NCBI RefSeq assembly: GCF_038593855.1
Contig: NZ_CP151996.1
Location: forward strand, 3,968,001 to 4,032,000
Reading direction: 5' to 3'
DNA from: Lysinibacillus sp. FSL M8-0337
GTDB lineage: Bacteria > Bacillota > Bacilli > Bacillales_A > Planococcaceae
DNA: 64,000 nt
Both the position numbers and the translations under genes were made by a program. Of the stretch, positions 56,345 through 64,000 are shown one piece after another. Each line of letters opens with the position of its first letter. Position 1 is the first letter of the stretch. The notes below the pieces were generated by a model. It was not told the origin of the DNA, did no database searches, and saw nothing but the letters and a program-made list of their open reading frames with translations.

Positions 56345-57522
56345 GGCTTCATCACCTCCGTGAACAAGTGGTAATAATCTGTTTGGTTTACATGTACGAC
56401 TTGAATATGTTTATAACGCTTTGTTACATCAGAACGTGCCTGTGTCTCTTGAGATACTACAAAACAAATACAACTTTTCACCGTATTACCTAAAGTATGT
56501 AGTAATTCATCTGATATATCACTCGTAACATATAGAAGCGTTGCCACACGCTGAAGGACTTGGGTATCACGCAATTGATATTTGGCATTTTCAACAGGTT
56601 TGACACAAGCTAAATGATGCATCACTCGATCTAATTGCTTTTCACCTTGGATGGAAGAAAACACTTTTGTTTTTACACCTGTTGAAACAAAGGAAATATC
56701 CCCACGCCCTCGTACAATCGCACTAAGCATTGAAGCGACCAACTCCACCTTCTCTTCAAATAACGGAGAAGGACCTACATCGAGCATTAACATCAATTCC
56801 TGTGATTGACGATCTTCAAATTCCTTTGACTGAAGTGTTTGTGTTTTTGCAAAAGACTTCCAATGAATCCACGAAAAGCGGTCACCTGGTACATATTCGC
56901 GTAAACCTATAGCCATTGATGTGTCCTTCACAATGGAATAAGGGGTCATCATGGACCCAACATCTAATTTTGTTTGTAATGTAGCATATTTTATATCATG
57001 CACTCTCGGATAAACTAGAACGATTTGTTCTTTTTCTACCAAAATGCGCTTCTTTGCCCATCCGAAAAAATCATGGAAGATGATTTGCGCACCTAAATAA
57101 CGATGCTCACCACGTGACAAGCTTTCAAGTGTGTAACGCCAAGTAAACGTTTTTTTTAAACCAACGAATTTTATGGCGTCTTTCTCTTGAACCTTTGACT
57201 TCACTAGCATCTCGCTACCAACAAGTTCTTCCATCAGCATATACGCAAATGGAAAACGCGTTTTTCTTTCTACACTTATTGTCACCTGAACCGATTGTCC
57301 GCTTTCTACATGAGAAGGTTCAATTTTGCGCTCTACACTGTATATTTCCTCCCGCACAAGTTGGAATATAAAAGCATACAACAAAAATGGACTTACCGTA
57401 AAAAAGACAAACCAGCTGACAAATCCACCTTGAAACATAGCATAACAAAACGTAATAAGTATCAGAAAGCTCACTAATAGAAAATGTTTACTTTTTTCAA
57501 AAAGGGCTCGCCATTTCTTCAT
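56341..57522 (-). CDS. yeaD: DUF58 membrane protein YeaD
   Basis: 393 aa. Two N-terminal membrane spans (about 15-55) are followed by a beta-rich region. The DUF58 signature GLREYVPGDRFSWIHWKSFA leads into a von Willebrand-A-like part (ELMLMLDVGPSPLFEEKVEL). DUF58 proteins act with MoxR ATPases as putative chaperone or activation modules. It overlaps both neighbours by 4 bp, so all three are co-translated. Confidence 0.88.
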   Translation of the reverse strand: MKKWRALFEKSKHFLLVSFLILITFCYAMFQGGFVSWFVFFTVSPFLLYAFIFQLVREEIYSVERKIEPSHVESGQSVQVTISVERKTRFPFAYMLMEELVGSEMLVKSKVQEKDAIKFVGLKKTFTWRYTLESLSRGEHRYLGAQIIFHDFFGWAKKRILVEKEQIVLVYPRVHDIKYATLQTKLDVGSMMTPYSIVKDTSMAIGLREYVPGDRFSWIHWKSFAKTQTLQSKEFEDRQSQELMLMLDVGPSPLFEEKVELVASMLSAIVRGRGDISFVSTGVKTKVFSSIQGEKQLDRVMHHLACVKPVENAKYQLRDTQVLQRVATLLYVTSDISDELLHTLGNTVKSCICFVVSQETQARSDVTKRYKHIQVVHVNQTDYYHLFTEVMKP

Positions 57523-58463
57523 TGCTCTGCTAACCTCTTCGTCGGTACAGGCGTTTTCGCAATAATACGTTCAATAATTTCTTCTGCTGTTACATCATCA
57601 TAACGCGCATCTGGCTTGAGCACTAATCGATGGCTAAAGACATAGGGCGCTAAATATTGAACATCGTCCGGTATCACATAGCTGCGACCTTTCATAAATG
57701 CATATGCCTGAGATGCTTTCATCAAAGCAATAGTCGCTCGAGGACTAACCCCTAAATACACGTAGCTATTTTCTCTCGTTTGAGAAGCCAGTTCAACCAT
57801 ATAATTTTTAACGGAGTCCTCCACATAAACACCTTGCACAAGTTGCTGTAATTCAATTAATTGTGCGACCGAAAGCACAGCATCAATTTTTTCAATAGAC
57901 TTGCCATTTTCAGCACGACGCAGTATTTCTACTTCTTGCCCTCTCGTTGGATAGCCCATTTTTATTTTTAGTAAAAAGCGATCTAGCTGCGCCTCTGGTA
58001 AAGGATACGTACCCTCGTGTTCGATAGGGTTTTGCGTCGCCATAACGAAAAATGGCTGATTAATCATAAGTGTATTGCCATCAATAGTAACAGACGCCTC
58101 CTCCATCGCTTCAAGTAATGCCGATTGTGTTTTCGGTGACGTTCTATTAATTTCATCAGCCAAAACTACATCGCCCATAATCGGCCCTGGACGAAATTCA
58201 AATTCCATTGTTTTTGGGTTATAGATTGAAACGCCTACAACGTCTGAGGGCAGTAAATCGGGAGTAAATTGAATACGTTTGAATTGGGCATCGAAGGATT
58301 TAGCAAGCGCACGTACCATCATGGTCTTACCAACTCCTGGCACATCCTCAAGTAATACGTGTCCCCTTGCAAGCAAGGCTACAATGCTAAGTTCTGCTAC
58401 CTCTCTCTTTCCTATCATTACTTTCTCTATATTTTCTAATACCATTTGGATTTGTAAATTCAT
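57519..58463 (-). CDS. yeaC: MoxR-family AAA+ ATPase YeaC
   Basis: 314 aa. It has Walker A LLEDVPGVGKTMMVRALA (about residues 38-55), the MoxR insert region FTPDLLPSDVVGVSIYNP, Walker B GDVVLADEINRTSPKTQSAL and NPIEHEGTYPLPEAQLDRF (sensor and Arg finger). The C-terminal lid has SPRATIALMKASQAYA. It is thought to remodel partner proteins together with the DUF58 protein. First gene of yeaC-yeaD-yebA, with GGGAGG upstream. Confidence 0.92.
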   Translation of the reverse strand: MNLQIQMVLENIEKVMIGKREVAELSIVALLARGHVLLEDVPGVGKTMMVRALAKSFDAQFKRIQFTPDLLPSDVVGVSIYNPKTMEFEFRPGPIMGDVVLADEINRTSPKTQSALLEAMEEASVTIDGNTLMINQPFFVMATQNPIEHEGTYPLPEAQLDRFLLKIKMGYPTRGQEVEILRRAENGKSIEKIDAVLSVAQLIELQQLVQGVYVEDSVKNYMVELASQTRENSYVYLGVSPRATIALMKASQAYAFMKGRSYVIPDDVQYLAPYVFSHRLVLKPDARYDDVTAEEIIERIIAKTPVPTKRLAEQ

Positions 58464-58524
58464 AAAACAAAAAACCTCCCATTTTCGCTAACTAATTATT
58501 TGAATTGCACGATAATTTAGTTCA

Positions 58525-58553
58525 AGCATATCGAAAACTGTTTCGTAACACAA
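58525..58553 (-). promoter_or_regulatory. Possible promoter of the moxR operon
   Basis: TTGTGT (58548-58553), 17 bp, TATGCT (58525-58530) on the minus strand, about 62 bp before the moxR start. Confidence 0.4.
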
Positions 58554-58609
58554 TTAATGTGCCATTATCCAGTTAAAATCATAAATTAACATATTTTATA
58601 TGCCTCTAT

Positions 58610-58647
58610 AAAAAGAGGTTTGTTTGATGTTTCTTATCAAACAAACC
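58610..58647 (-). terminator. Terminator of the nos-like operon
   Basis: AGGTTTGTTTGAT and ATCAAACAAACCT form a 13-bp perfect stem with TTTTT on the minus strand, 35 bp after the ATPase stop. Confidence 0.85.
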
Positions 58648-58681
58648 TACCTAATAGTATAACGTTTCATTTACAAAAATG

Positions 58682-59359
58682 TTACAGATTTAATTTTTTC
58701 AACCATAAACTCTCTAGTGTAGCAACATTTTCATTTCTCAAAATTTCTTTTAAGTCTCCTGAAAGTAATATATTCCCTTCATGTAACACTAACACATCGT
58801 CCGCTACTTCCTCTACAAATCCTAGTAAATGTGTAGAAAATATCACTGTATTGCCCATTTCCTTTTGTTCCAGCATCATTTTTTTCAGCTCTGCAATCCA
58901 AAATGGGTCTAGTCCATTCGTTGGTTCATCTAAAATAAGGAGCGACCCCGCACCTAGTAAACTTTGTGCAAGATTTAACCGTTGCCGCATTCCCTTCGAA
59001 AACTGTTGAACCCTTTGCTTTCTAACGTCCCACAAGCCAACACGTTTCAATACTTGCTCTTGCTCTTTTTTATCTATTCTTTTCAAAGAGGACAGTAACT
59101 GCAAAACTTCTGCTGCCGTTAACATTGAGGGAAAATCTACATCATCTGGCATATAACGAATCGCCTGACTCTCCTGCCATTTCAGCTCCCCTGACATCGG
59201 TTTCTCCTGTCCAGTTAACAGGCGAATAAGCGTACTTTTCCCTGCTCCATTACCACCTGCTAACGCTAAAATACGCCCTTTTTGCACAGTAAAGGATACG
59301 TCTTTAAGCCCTCTATTATTTTCATAGACATTCGATAGATGATTCGCCTCTAGTAACAC
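58682..59359 (-). CDS. ABC transporter ATPase, NosF-like
   Basis: 225 aa from a GTG start that overlaps the permease stop by 1 bp, with GGGGAG upstream. It has Walker A LAGGNGAGKSTLIRLL, the signature FSKGMRQRLNLAQSLL, Walker B SLLILDEPTNGLDP and the H-loop STHL. NosF works with NosY and NosD in maturation of the CuZ centre of N2O reductase. Context (NosD, NosY-like permease, two NosL) supports this rather than a drug exporter, but no nosZ is in the window. Confidence 0.85.
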   Translation of the reverse strand: MLLEANHLSNVYENNRGLKDVSFTVQKGRILALAGGNGAGKSTLIRLLTGQEKPMSGELKWQESQAIRYMPDDVDFPSMLTAAEVLQLLSSLKRIDKKEQEQVLKRVGLWDVRKQRVQQFSKGMRQRLNLAQSLLGAGSLLILDEPTNGLDPFWIAELKKMMLEQKEMGNTVIFSTHLLGFVEEVADDVLVLHEGNILLSGDLKEILRNENVATLESLWLKKLNL

Positions 59360-60168
59360 TACCGCTTCTCCCCTTTCTTTAGTCTCCTTGCAGTAAAGGC
59401 AAGCGGTAAAGCTACCCACAAACATGTTACCAATCCATATACCACATAGCCCAATGGTGATGCATAAAATGCTGTCACACTATAAAAAGATGGACCAAGC
59501 ACACTGGCCTGTTTTGTAAATATAAAGTAACCAAAGCGCAACCATTCTACAGGATTAATATGCATAACAATAATCGTTAGCTTTTGTAAAAGATGCCCTG
59601 CAACTACTGTGCCAATTGCCATTAAGGCATACGACAGAAGCAATAAGAAAAATGACCATAAAACTAACGACAGCGATAGCGCAAATAATCTCGTTTTCGC
59701 TACCGCCCCAATAGCTAGCGCTAAGGAAGTAAAAATAGCAATGCATAATAATGTTAGACTTATAAAAATAAACGGCAAACGTACGCCACCAAGTAATCCG
59801 CCAAGTGCTAAAACAACACCAAACGCCACCATCACGATTAATAAAAAGGCAATAACAGTAGCTAAATACTTTCCAAAAATATATTGTTTACGCGTCATCG
59901 GATAAGTTTTTAATAAAGAAAACCACCCTGTCTCTATATCACCAGCAATACTCATACTGCCAATTGTCAAAATAAATAGAGGCAATAAAAATAAAAGGAC
60001 ATTTAAAAACGAAGCGGTTTGACGAGTAAAACCTTCTACATCAGGCAGTGCCATTTGCTGGATAACTATAATCGATGTAAAAACAAAAGTGAAGAGTAAG
60101 CCAACTAATTGCATCCACCGACTGCGCAACATTTGTTTCAATTCAAGTTTGATGAGCATGCTGTACAT
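59359..60168 (-). CDS. ABC-2 permease, NosY-like
   Basis: 269 aa with about six membrane spans. The start MYSMLIKLELKQMLRSRWM overlaps the upstream stop (TGATG). The segment SMSIAGDIETGWFSLLKTYPMTRKQYIFGKYLA is typical of NosY/ABC-2 permeases, and PVEWLRFGYFI is the NosY-like region that in other members reads NPVE. It pairs with the downstream ATPase. The transported species, possibly a sulfur or copper-related ligand, is unknown. Confidence 0.82.
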   Translation of the reverse strand: MYSMLIKLELKQMLRSRWMQLVGLLFTFVFTSIIVIQQMALPDVEGFTRQTASFLNVLLFLLPLFILTIGSMSIAGDIETGWFSLLKTYPMTRKQYIFGKYLATVIAFLLIVMVAFGVVLALGGLLGGVRLPFIFISLTLLCIAIFTSLALAIGAVAKTRLFALSLSLVLWSFFLLLLSYALMAIGTVVAGHLLQKLTIIVMHINPVEWLRFGYFIFTKQASVLGPSFYSVTAFYASPLGYVVYGLVTCLWVALPLAFTARRLKKGEKR

Positions 60169-60620
60169 CACTGATGAATCCCCCAATTAAAATCGCTTAA
60201 ATCCTCATAAGTAAGCACTTGTCCCTTACCTTCAGTAGCCATCCACGATTGCGCAGCTTCTTGCGTTTCGAAAGCAAGTACACCATAATTCATCGGCGTC
60301 CAATAATCTTTGTTGTAGACAAACGTCGCCTTCGAAACATCAATCCATTTATTCTCTTTTGCATCCTTAATGAATGCAGCTCCAACCTCTTCGTCCCCAT
60401 TTGTCGCAATATACTCAATTAAACACCCAATATCATCAAACATTTCATAGTCACCATTTTTCAAGGCAATTTGTCCGGCATACTCGTTATGCACAATTGA
60501 CATATTACAAACTTTACAAACATCGGTTTCATTGACAATGTCACGTGGTTTAAACGTTTTTTCGCTACACCCTACAGCCAGTAAACAACTAACGCAAATT
60601 ATTAGTATCCACTTTTTCAT
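60168..60620 (-). CDS. NosL-family copper-binding lipoprotein (second copy)
   Basis: 150 aa from MKKWILIICV. The signal peptide has lipobox LLAVGC, so it is anchored outside. The NosL core is CKVCNMSIVHNEYAGQI with MFDDIGCLIEY. The CxxCNM and DDIGC motifs are the Cu(I)-binding region of NosL. The C-terminal half has the family's YWTPMNYGVLAFETQEAA. Its ATG overlaps the nosD stop (ATGA) and its stop overlaps the permease start, so it is fully embedded in the operon. Confidence 0.88.
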   Translation of the reverse strand: MKKWILIICVSCLLAVGCSEKTFKPRDIVNETDVCKVCNMSIVHNEYAGQIALKNGDYEMFDDIGCLIEYIATNGDEEVGAAFIKDAKENKWIDVSKATFVYNKDYWTPMNYGVLAFETQEAAQSWMATEGKGQVLTYEDLSDFNWGIHQ

Positions 60621-61885
60621 TCCATCAAACCTCTTTTCCATAGCCATACACTACTTAAAATAAAAAATAGACCTAGCAAAAACTGTGCTATATCCATATC
60701 TGCTTTTTTTACACTTTGGTCTTTCACCAGTTTCGGCGTTTCATCAACAAGCACCGTCCTCGCACTTTTATTGATTTGCTGATCCAGTGAAGTTAGTAAA
60801 ACAACACTTGGTGACGCTACAAAATATTGATACACTGGCTGTCTGACCATCCATTGTCCAAAGCTAGATACAGCGACATATGGAACATCGCCAGTACCGT
60901 CATTTTTTAAATCCGTTCCAACATAATCATCATAATAATTACTCGCTAACTGAAAGCCTTGTTGATCGGAGCGAGCGGTTAATATATTGCCAGTAAACTG
61001 ATTATTTTGCACAACTGTTTGGTCATCTACCTTTGTTCCTTCAATGGCCGTTTGATTCATTTGAAAATGATTATGCATAATTTGAACCTCTGCACTTTTT
61101 TGTAATGCAATGGCCGTTCGATTGTTCTTCATCGTATTATAAGCAAGGTCTGCACGTTGCACATCATATAGCAATGCTCCGCTGCCATTCATATCGTTAT
61201 GATTGATGACTAGATTGTCCTTAATCGTAATGCCGCTGGTCATCATCACCATCAATCCTGTTACATTGCTCGCATACGTATTGTTTAGAGCTTTAGCATT
61301 TTCAGTATACATAAAATGCGTACCATAACGGCTATTCTCTACTGTATTGCGTTGAACAACAATGCCGTCAACCTCTTCTACGTAAATACCATCTTGCACT
61401 TGTTTAATATTACTATCTTCAACCACTATCTTCTCGCTTTGATAAATAGCTATACCATTACCCTTTTTCGAATAATGCGCCAAAGTGCCAACTATTTCAA
61501 CATGTTGGATGTGGACATTTTCGCCGTGTTGAATATGCATAGCACTATGCACGTCGTTAATTTTCAATTGTCGTAGCACAAGACCTTCCACCTTACTAGC
61601 AACAATTCCCTTTTTTCCCGATAGCGTCATATTGTCAATCATTACTGCGTCTGCACCTTCAATACGAATTGCTGGTTCTTCCCCAACGGCTGCAATCTCT
61701 GTGCCTTTTTCTCCACGCAATGTAATGTTTTTTGTCACAATTAAATTCCCTTTATAATGACCTGCTGGAATGTTGACGACTGCCCCAGGTTCCGCTCTGT
61801 CGATTGCCTCCTGTATATCAAATTTTGCATAGGCAGTCGAACTTATACATAGCAAAAACAATAAGACACATCCTATTTTTTTCAC
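60617..61885 (-). CDS. NosD-like right-handed beta-helix protein
   Basis: 422 aa from a GTG start with GGAGG 8 nt upstream. A cleavable signal peptide (CVLLFLLCISSTAYA) precedes a parallel beta-helix with many 22-24 residue turns rich in N and V/I (about residues 30-330). A C-terminal membrane span follows (about 395-415, DIAQFLLGLFFILSSVWLW). This matches NosD, the periplasmic or extracellular partner of NosFY. The C-terminal anchor suits a Gram-positive cell surface. Confidence 0.88.
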   Translation of the reverse strand: MKKIGCVLLFLLCISSTAYAKFDIQEAIDRAEPGAVVNIPAGHYKGNLIVTKNITLRGEKGTEIAAVGEEPAIRIEGADAVMIDNMTLSGKKGIVASKVEGLVLRQLKINDVHSAMHIQHGENVHIQHVEIVGTLAHYSKKGNGIAIYQSEKIVVEDSNIKQVQDGIYVEEVDGIVVQRNTVENSRYGTHFMYTENAKALNNTYASNVTGLMVMMTSGITIKDNLVINHNDMNGSGALLYDVQRADLAYNTMKNNRTAIALQKSAEVQIMHNHFQMNQTAIEGTKVDDQTVVQNNQFTGNILTARSDQQGFQLASNYYDDYVGTDLKNDGTGDVPYVAVSSFGQWMVRQPVYQYFVASPSVVLLTSLDQQINKSARTVLVDETPKLVKDQSVKKADMDIAQFLLGLFFILSSVWLWKRGLME

Positions 61886-61907
61886 CTTTAGTACCTCCAA
61901 GTTCAGT

Positions 61908-61937
61908 AAGAAAAGACTAGAGGAAATTCCCCTAGCC
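61908..61937 (-). terminator. Hairpin with T-rich tail between the first nosL and nosD
   Basis: GGCTAGGGGAA pairs with TTCCTCTAGTC, including GU pairs, followed by TTTTCTT on the minus strand. It may reduce read-through into nosD and so set a higher NosL:NosD ratio. Confidence 0.6.
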
Positions 61938-61945
61938 CTTCTGTA

Positions 61946-62590
61946 TTAATGATTATGGTCATCACTTTCATGATTCATCTCTTCCATATTCATTTTATCG
62001 GATTCTCCATTAGCTTCCTTTTCAGCGTTTTCTTGCATTTTCTTTTTACGGCGCTCTAATGCATCGTCTTTAATTTTTTGTAATTCTTCTACATGCGCTT
62101 TTGGATTTTCAGCTAAATACTTGTCTGCATCCGCTTTGTTAATGAAATAGATATATCCCCAGTTCATTGGTGATTTTAAATCTGTTTTCACGATTGTGAC
62201 ATCTTCGACCTTCGCCCAATCTTTTGTATTATAATCACGTACAAACTTATCATTTTTCTCGTTATTCGCTACCTCTGCATTGACTAAACAGCCAATGTCA
62301 TCATAAAACGCAATTGTACCATCTGCTTTAATCGCTTGAGCAGAAAATACACCCATTTCATGGTCTTTCATATAAACCTTCATATTACACATTTCGCAAA
62401 CTGTATCTTCTTGTGGTTCTTGTAATCGTGGATCTACTAAAGAAGCAACTTGCACTGATTCATCTTTCACTTCAGACTCTTTCGATGCAACTTCTGAATT
62501 CGCTTTTTCTTCCTTCACTTCTGCCTTTTCAGTACCACACGCTGTCAATATTAGTAACGTAGCTAGTACTGGTAACCATAATTTCTTCAC
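61946..62590 (-). CDS. NosL-family copper-binding lipoprotein with Met/His-rich tail
   Basis: 214 aa. Lipobox ILTACG near residue 18. A charged linker (about 22-60) leads to the NosL core CEMCNMKVYMKDHEMGVF with FYDDIGCLVN and LKSPMNWGYIYFINKADA. The C-terminus continues as a Lys/Glu helix and ends in a possible extra metal site, MNMEEMNHESDDHNH, which the second NosL lacks. First gene of the nosL-nosD-nosL-nosY-nosF series. Confidence 0.88.
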   Translation of the reverse strand: MKKLWLPVLATLLILTACGTEKAEVKEEKANSEVASKESEVKDESVQVASLVDPRLQEPQEDTVCEMCNMKVYMKDHEMGVFSAQAIKADGTIAFYDDIGCLVNAEVANNEKNDKFVRDYNTKDWAKVEDVTIVKTDLKSPMNWGYIYFINKADADKYLAENPKAHVEELQKIKDDALERRKKKMQENAEKEANGESDKMNMEEMNHESDDHNH

Positions 62591-62916
62591 TATTGCTCCC
62601 CCAATTCTTTTCTGTTACTACCTAGTATTTTACAGATCAGATGTGAAATAAGATGAAAACCTCTGTGAAGATTCGGAAAAATCTATATGACTACTTTGCG
62701 AACGTCTTGAAGTCAAAGTATTCTCTTACAAACTAAAACGATTAAAAAAGCGAGGACAAAAGAGAAAAAGTGTTAGATTGACTGCAATCAATCTAACACT
62801 TGCCGTTGTTGTCCGCTACGGGCGGGTCTTTGATTCACTGACTTTTACTGGCGATTGGTTGGTGTTCTTTAGTAAAGTCGCCACAATCAACAACCCATGT
62901 TCTCGAACTTGTTTTG
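62591..62916. other. Gap between the nos-like operon and the 106-aa gene
   Basis: 326 bp without a supported gene. It contains the terminator at 62764-62801 and, at 62840-62885, an imperfect inverted repeat (ACTTTTACTGGCGA with TAGTAAAGTCGCCA) of unknown meaning. A promoter for the nos-like operon must lie here, but no convincing -35/-10 pair was found. Confidence 0.45.
62764..62801 (-). terminator. Terminator of the 106-aa gene
   Basis: AAGTGTTAGATTGA and TCAATCTAACACTT form a perfect 14-bp stem, with a T-rich tail on the minus strand. Confidence 0.7.
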
Positions 62917-63237
62917 CTATATAGAGGTACGGTAACTATTGTGGCGCTTCTTTAGCTTACTAAGACGACTCAGTTTTCCAGCTGTTTCATTTAGTTCATT
63001 GTGAATTTGAACATTGCCTCCGCTTTCCGCAAAAATCGGTTCTAGCTGATTAAAACGTTGTTGCTGCATTGGCCTCTTATTACTTGATTGCTTTTGTTCT
63101 TTATTTTTTTGCAAACTTTTTTTAAATTGTTGCTGTGTATGGTGGCTAAAGTTATGACTAATATCACCAGCATGTAAATACTGTTGTTCATTACGAAAAG
63201 TGCTACCTGTCGTCGCATTTACTCTAGAAGTCCTCAT
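62917..63237 (-). CDS. Small basic Gln/Asn/Lys-rich protein, unknown
   Basis: 106 aa, no membrane span or signal peptide. It is rich in Gln, Asn, Lys, Arg and His, with HHTQQQFKKSLQKNKEQKQ in the middle and a basic C-terminus (RLSKLKKRHNSYRTSI), and probably largely disordered. A strong ribosome-binding site, AAAGGAGGG, lies 10 nt before the ATG, and a terminator follows about 115 bp after the stop, so it is likely a real gene. I do not recognise a family. Confidence 0.65.
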   Translation of the reverse strand: MRTSRVNATTGSTFRNEQQYLHAGDISHNFSHHTQQQFKKSLQKNKEQKQSSNKRPMQQQRFNQLEPIFAESGGNVQIHNELNETAGKLSRLSKLKKRHNSYRTSI

Positions 63238-63329
63238 AATTAGTTACCCTCCTTTTCATTTTACTTACTTTATAGGTATTTATATCGACATTATATGCAA
63301 GAAATTAAGCAAACAGAACCAAATATATA

Positions 63330-63384
63330 AAAAAGAATAGAATTATTCAAAAAGTATCTATCACTTTTGAACAACTCTATTCTC
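63330..63384 (-). terminator. nadE terminator
   Basis: About 21 bp of stem (AGAATAGA-x-TT-x-TTCAAAAGT with ACTTTTTGAA-x-AA-x-TCTATTCT) and TTTTTT on the minus strand, directly after the nadE stop. Confidence 0.85.
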
Positions 63385-63391
63385 GTAAGCG

Positions 63392-64000
63392 TTACTTCCA
63401 AAAATTATCAAAAATTGTAATTGGCATATGGCGTTTATGTTGAGAGCGTAAATAATGTTGCTCTAATCGTTCACGAGCATCGTCAGGAATTTGCTTCCCT
63501 TCTAAATAATCATCAATTTGCTCATAAGTTACTCCAAGCGCCACTTCATCTGGCAATGATGGACGATGTTCTTCCAAGTCAGCAGTCGGAACTTTTAAAT
63601 ACAGATGCTCTGGACAATCAAGCGCCGCTAATAATTGTTTCCCCTGACGCTTGTTCAGACGGAAAATAGGCATTAAATCGGCTCCACCGTCACCATATTT
63701 TGTAAAGAAACCTGTAATTGCCTCCGCCGCGTGGTCTGTTCCTAACACAACAGCACTATTCATAGCAGCGATAGAAAATTGTACTTTCATGCGTTCCCTT
63801 GCTTTTTCATTACCTTTTACAAAATCACTAAGCACAACTCCAGCATCAGCTAAAGCACGAACACTAGCATCAACCGCTTCCTTAATATTGACCGTGTAAG
63901 TAGTCGTAGGCTTAATAAAATCAATAGCGTCCTGACAGTCTTGTTCATCCTTTTGGATACCATATGGTAAACGCACTGCCCAAAACGAATACTTTTGCTC
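63392..64000 (-). CDS. nadE: NAD synthetase (NH3-dependent), C-terminal part
   Basis: The last 202 codons are in the window; the 5' end, with the PP-loop SGGxDS motif, lies beyond 64000. The frame is open to the edge, reading [20 protein letters not shown]. Family segments: [41 protein letters not shown] and [20 protein letters not shown]. The C-terminus is [17 protein letters not shown]. It makes NAD from deamido-NAD, ATP and ammonia. The lack of an earlier start is due to the window edge, not truncation. Confidence 0.93.
   Translation of the reverse strand, partial: EQKYSFWAVRLPYGIQKDEQDCQDAIDFIKPTTTYTVNIKEAVDASVRALADAGVVLSDFVKGNEKARERMKVQFSIAAMNSAVVLGTDHAAEAITGFFTKYGDGGADLMPIFRLNKRQGKQLLAALDCPEHLYLKVPTADLEEHRPSLPDEVALGVTYEQIDDYLEGKQIPDDARERLEQHYLRSQHKRHMPITIFDNFWK

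Overview
The window is a low-GC Firmicute chromosome segment, most like Lysinibacillus or a close Planococcaceae/Bacillaceae relative (inferred from protein sequences and gene order; no database was searched). Almost everything is on the minus strand. Gene order follows the purine/gat region of Bacillus subtilis: nadE ... yeaC(moxR)-yeaD-yebA-guaA-pbuG-yebG-purEKBCSQLFMNHD-yerA-yerB-yerC-pcrB-pcrA-ligA-yerH(camS)-gatCAB-dgkB-yefA(rlmD). Insertions relative to that order are a cydABS operon, a thioredoxin-like gene, a complete rRNA operon, MOSC and CPBP genes, a NosL/NosD/ABC copper-type operon, and an accessory stretch beyond rlmD.

Layout. 1-2640: partial bile acid/sodium-symporter-family gene and a GlcD-type FAD oxidase, divergent from a FadR-type GntR regulator, with two operator-like palindromes between them. 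2690-9120: accessory region with an unknown 284-aa protein, an 817-bp AT-rich gap holding a remnant of an rlmD-type 3' end, and a 1551-aa SF1 helicase-endonuclease fusion. 9285-15189: rlmD, cydABS with two small membrane ORFs, dagK, thioredoxin-like gene. 15357-28422: gatCAB, camS, ligA, pcrA, pcrB, yerC, yerB, yerA. 28734-29177: a lone plus-strand DUF2892-type gene. 29262-42554: the full purine operon.

Purine control is the strongest regulatory theme. purE and pbuG each have a pair of inverted PurBoxes, a sigma-A promoter and a guanine-type (C74) riboswitch followed by a terminator. guaA has a third guanine-type riboswitch. Import, de novo IMP synthesis and GMP formation should therefore all respond to guanine, and purE and pbuG also to PurR.

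43377-48732: one 16S-23S-5S operon without tRNAs, with tandem promoters, processing stems and a ~115-bp repeat present in both spacers. 48872-58463: pbuG, a CPBP protease, a MOSC protein, guaA, and the moxR-DUF58-transglutaminase operon. 58682-62590: nosL-nosD-nosL-nosY-nosF-like operon with no nosZ in view. 62917-64000: a small basic protein and the 3' part of nadE.

The best candidates for something undescribed are the helicase-nuclease island flanked by direct repeats of the rlmD 3' end, and the nosZ-less copper-chaperone operon. I saw no CRISPR array, prophage, transposase or integrase.
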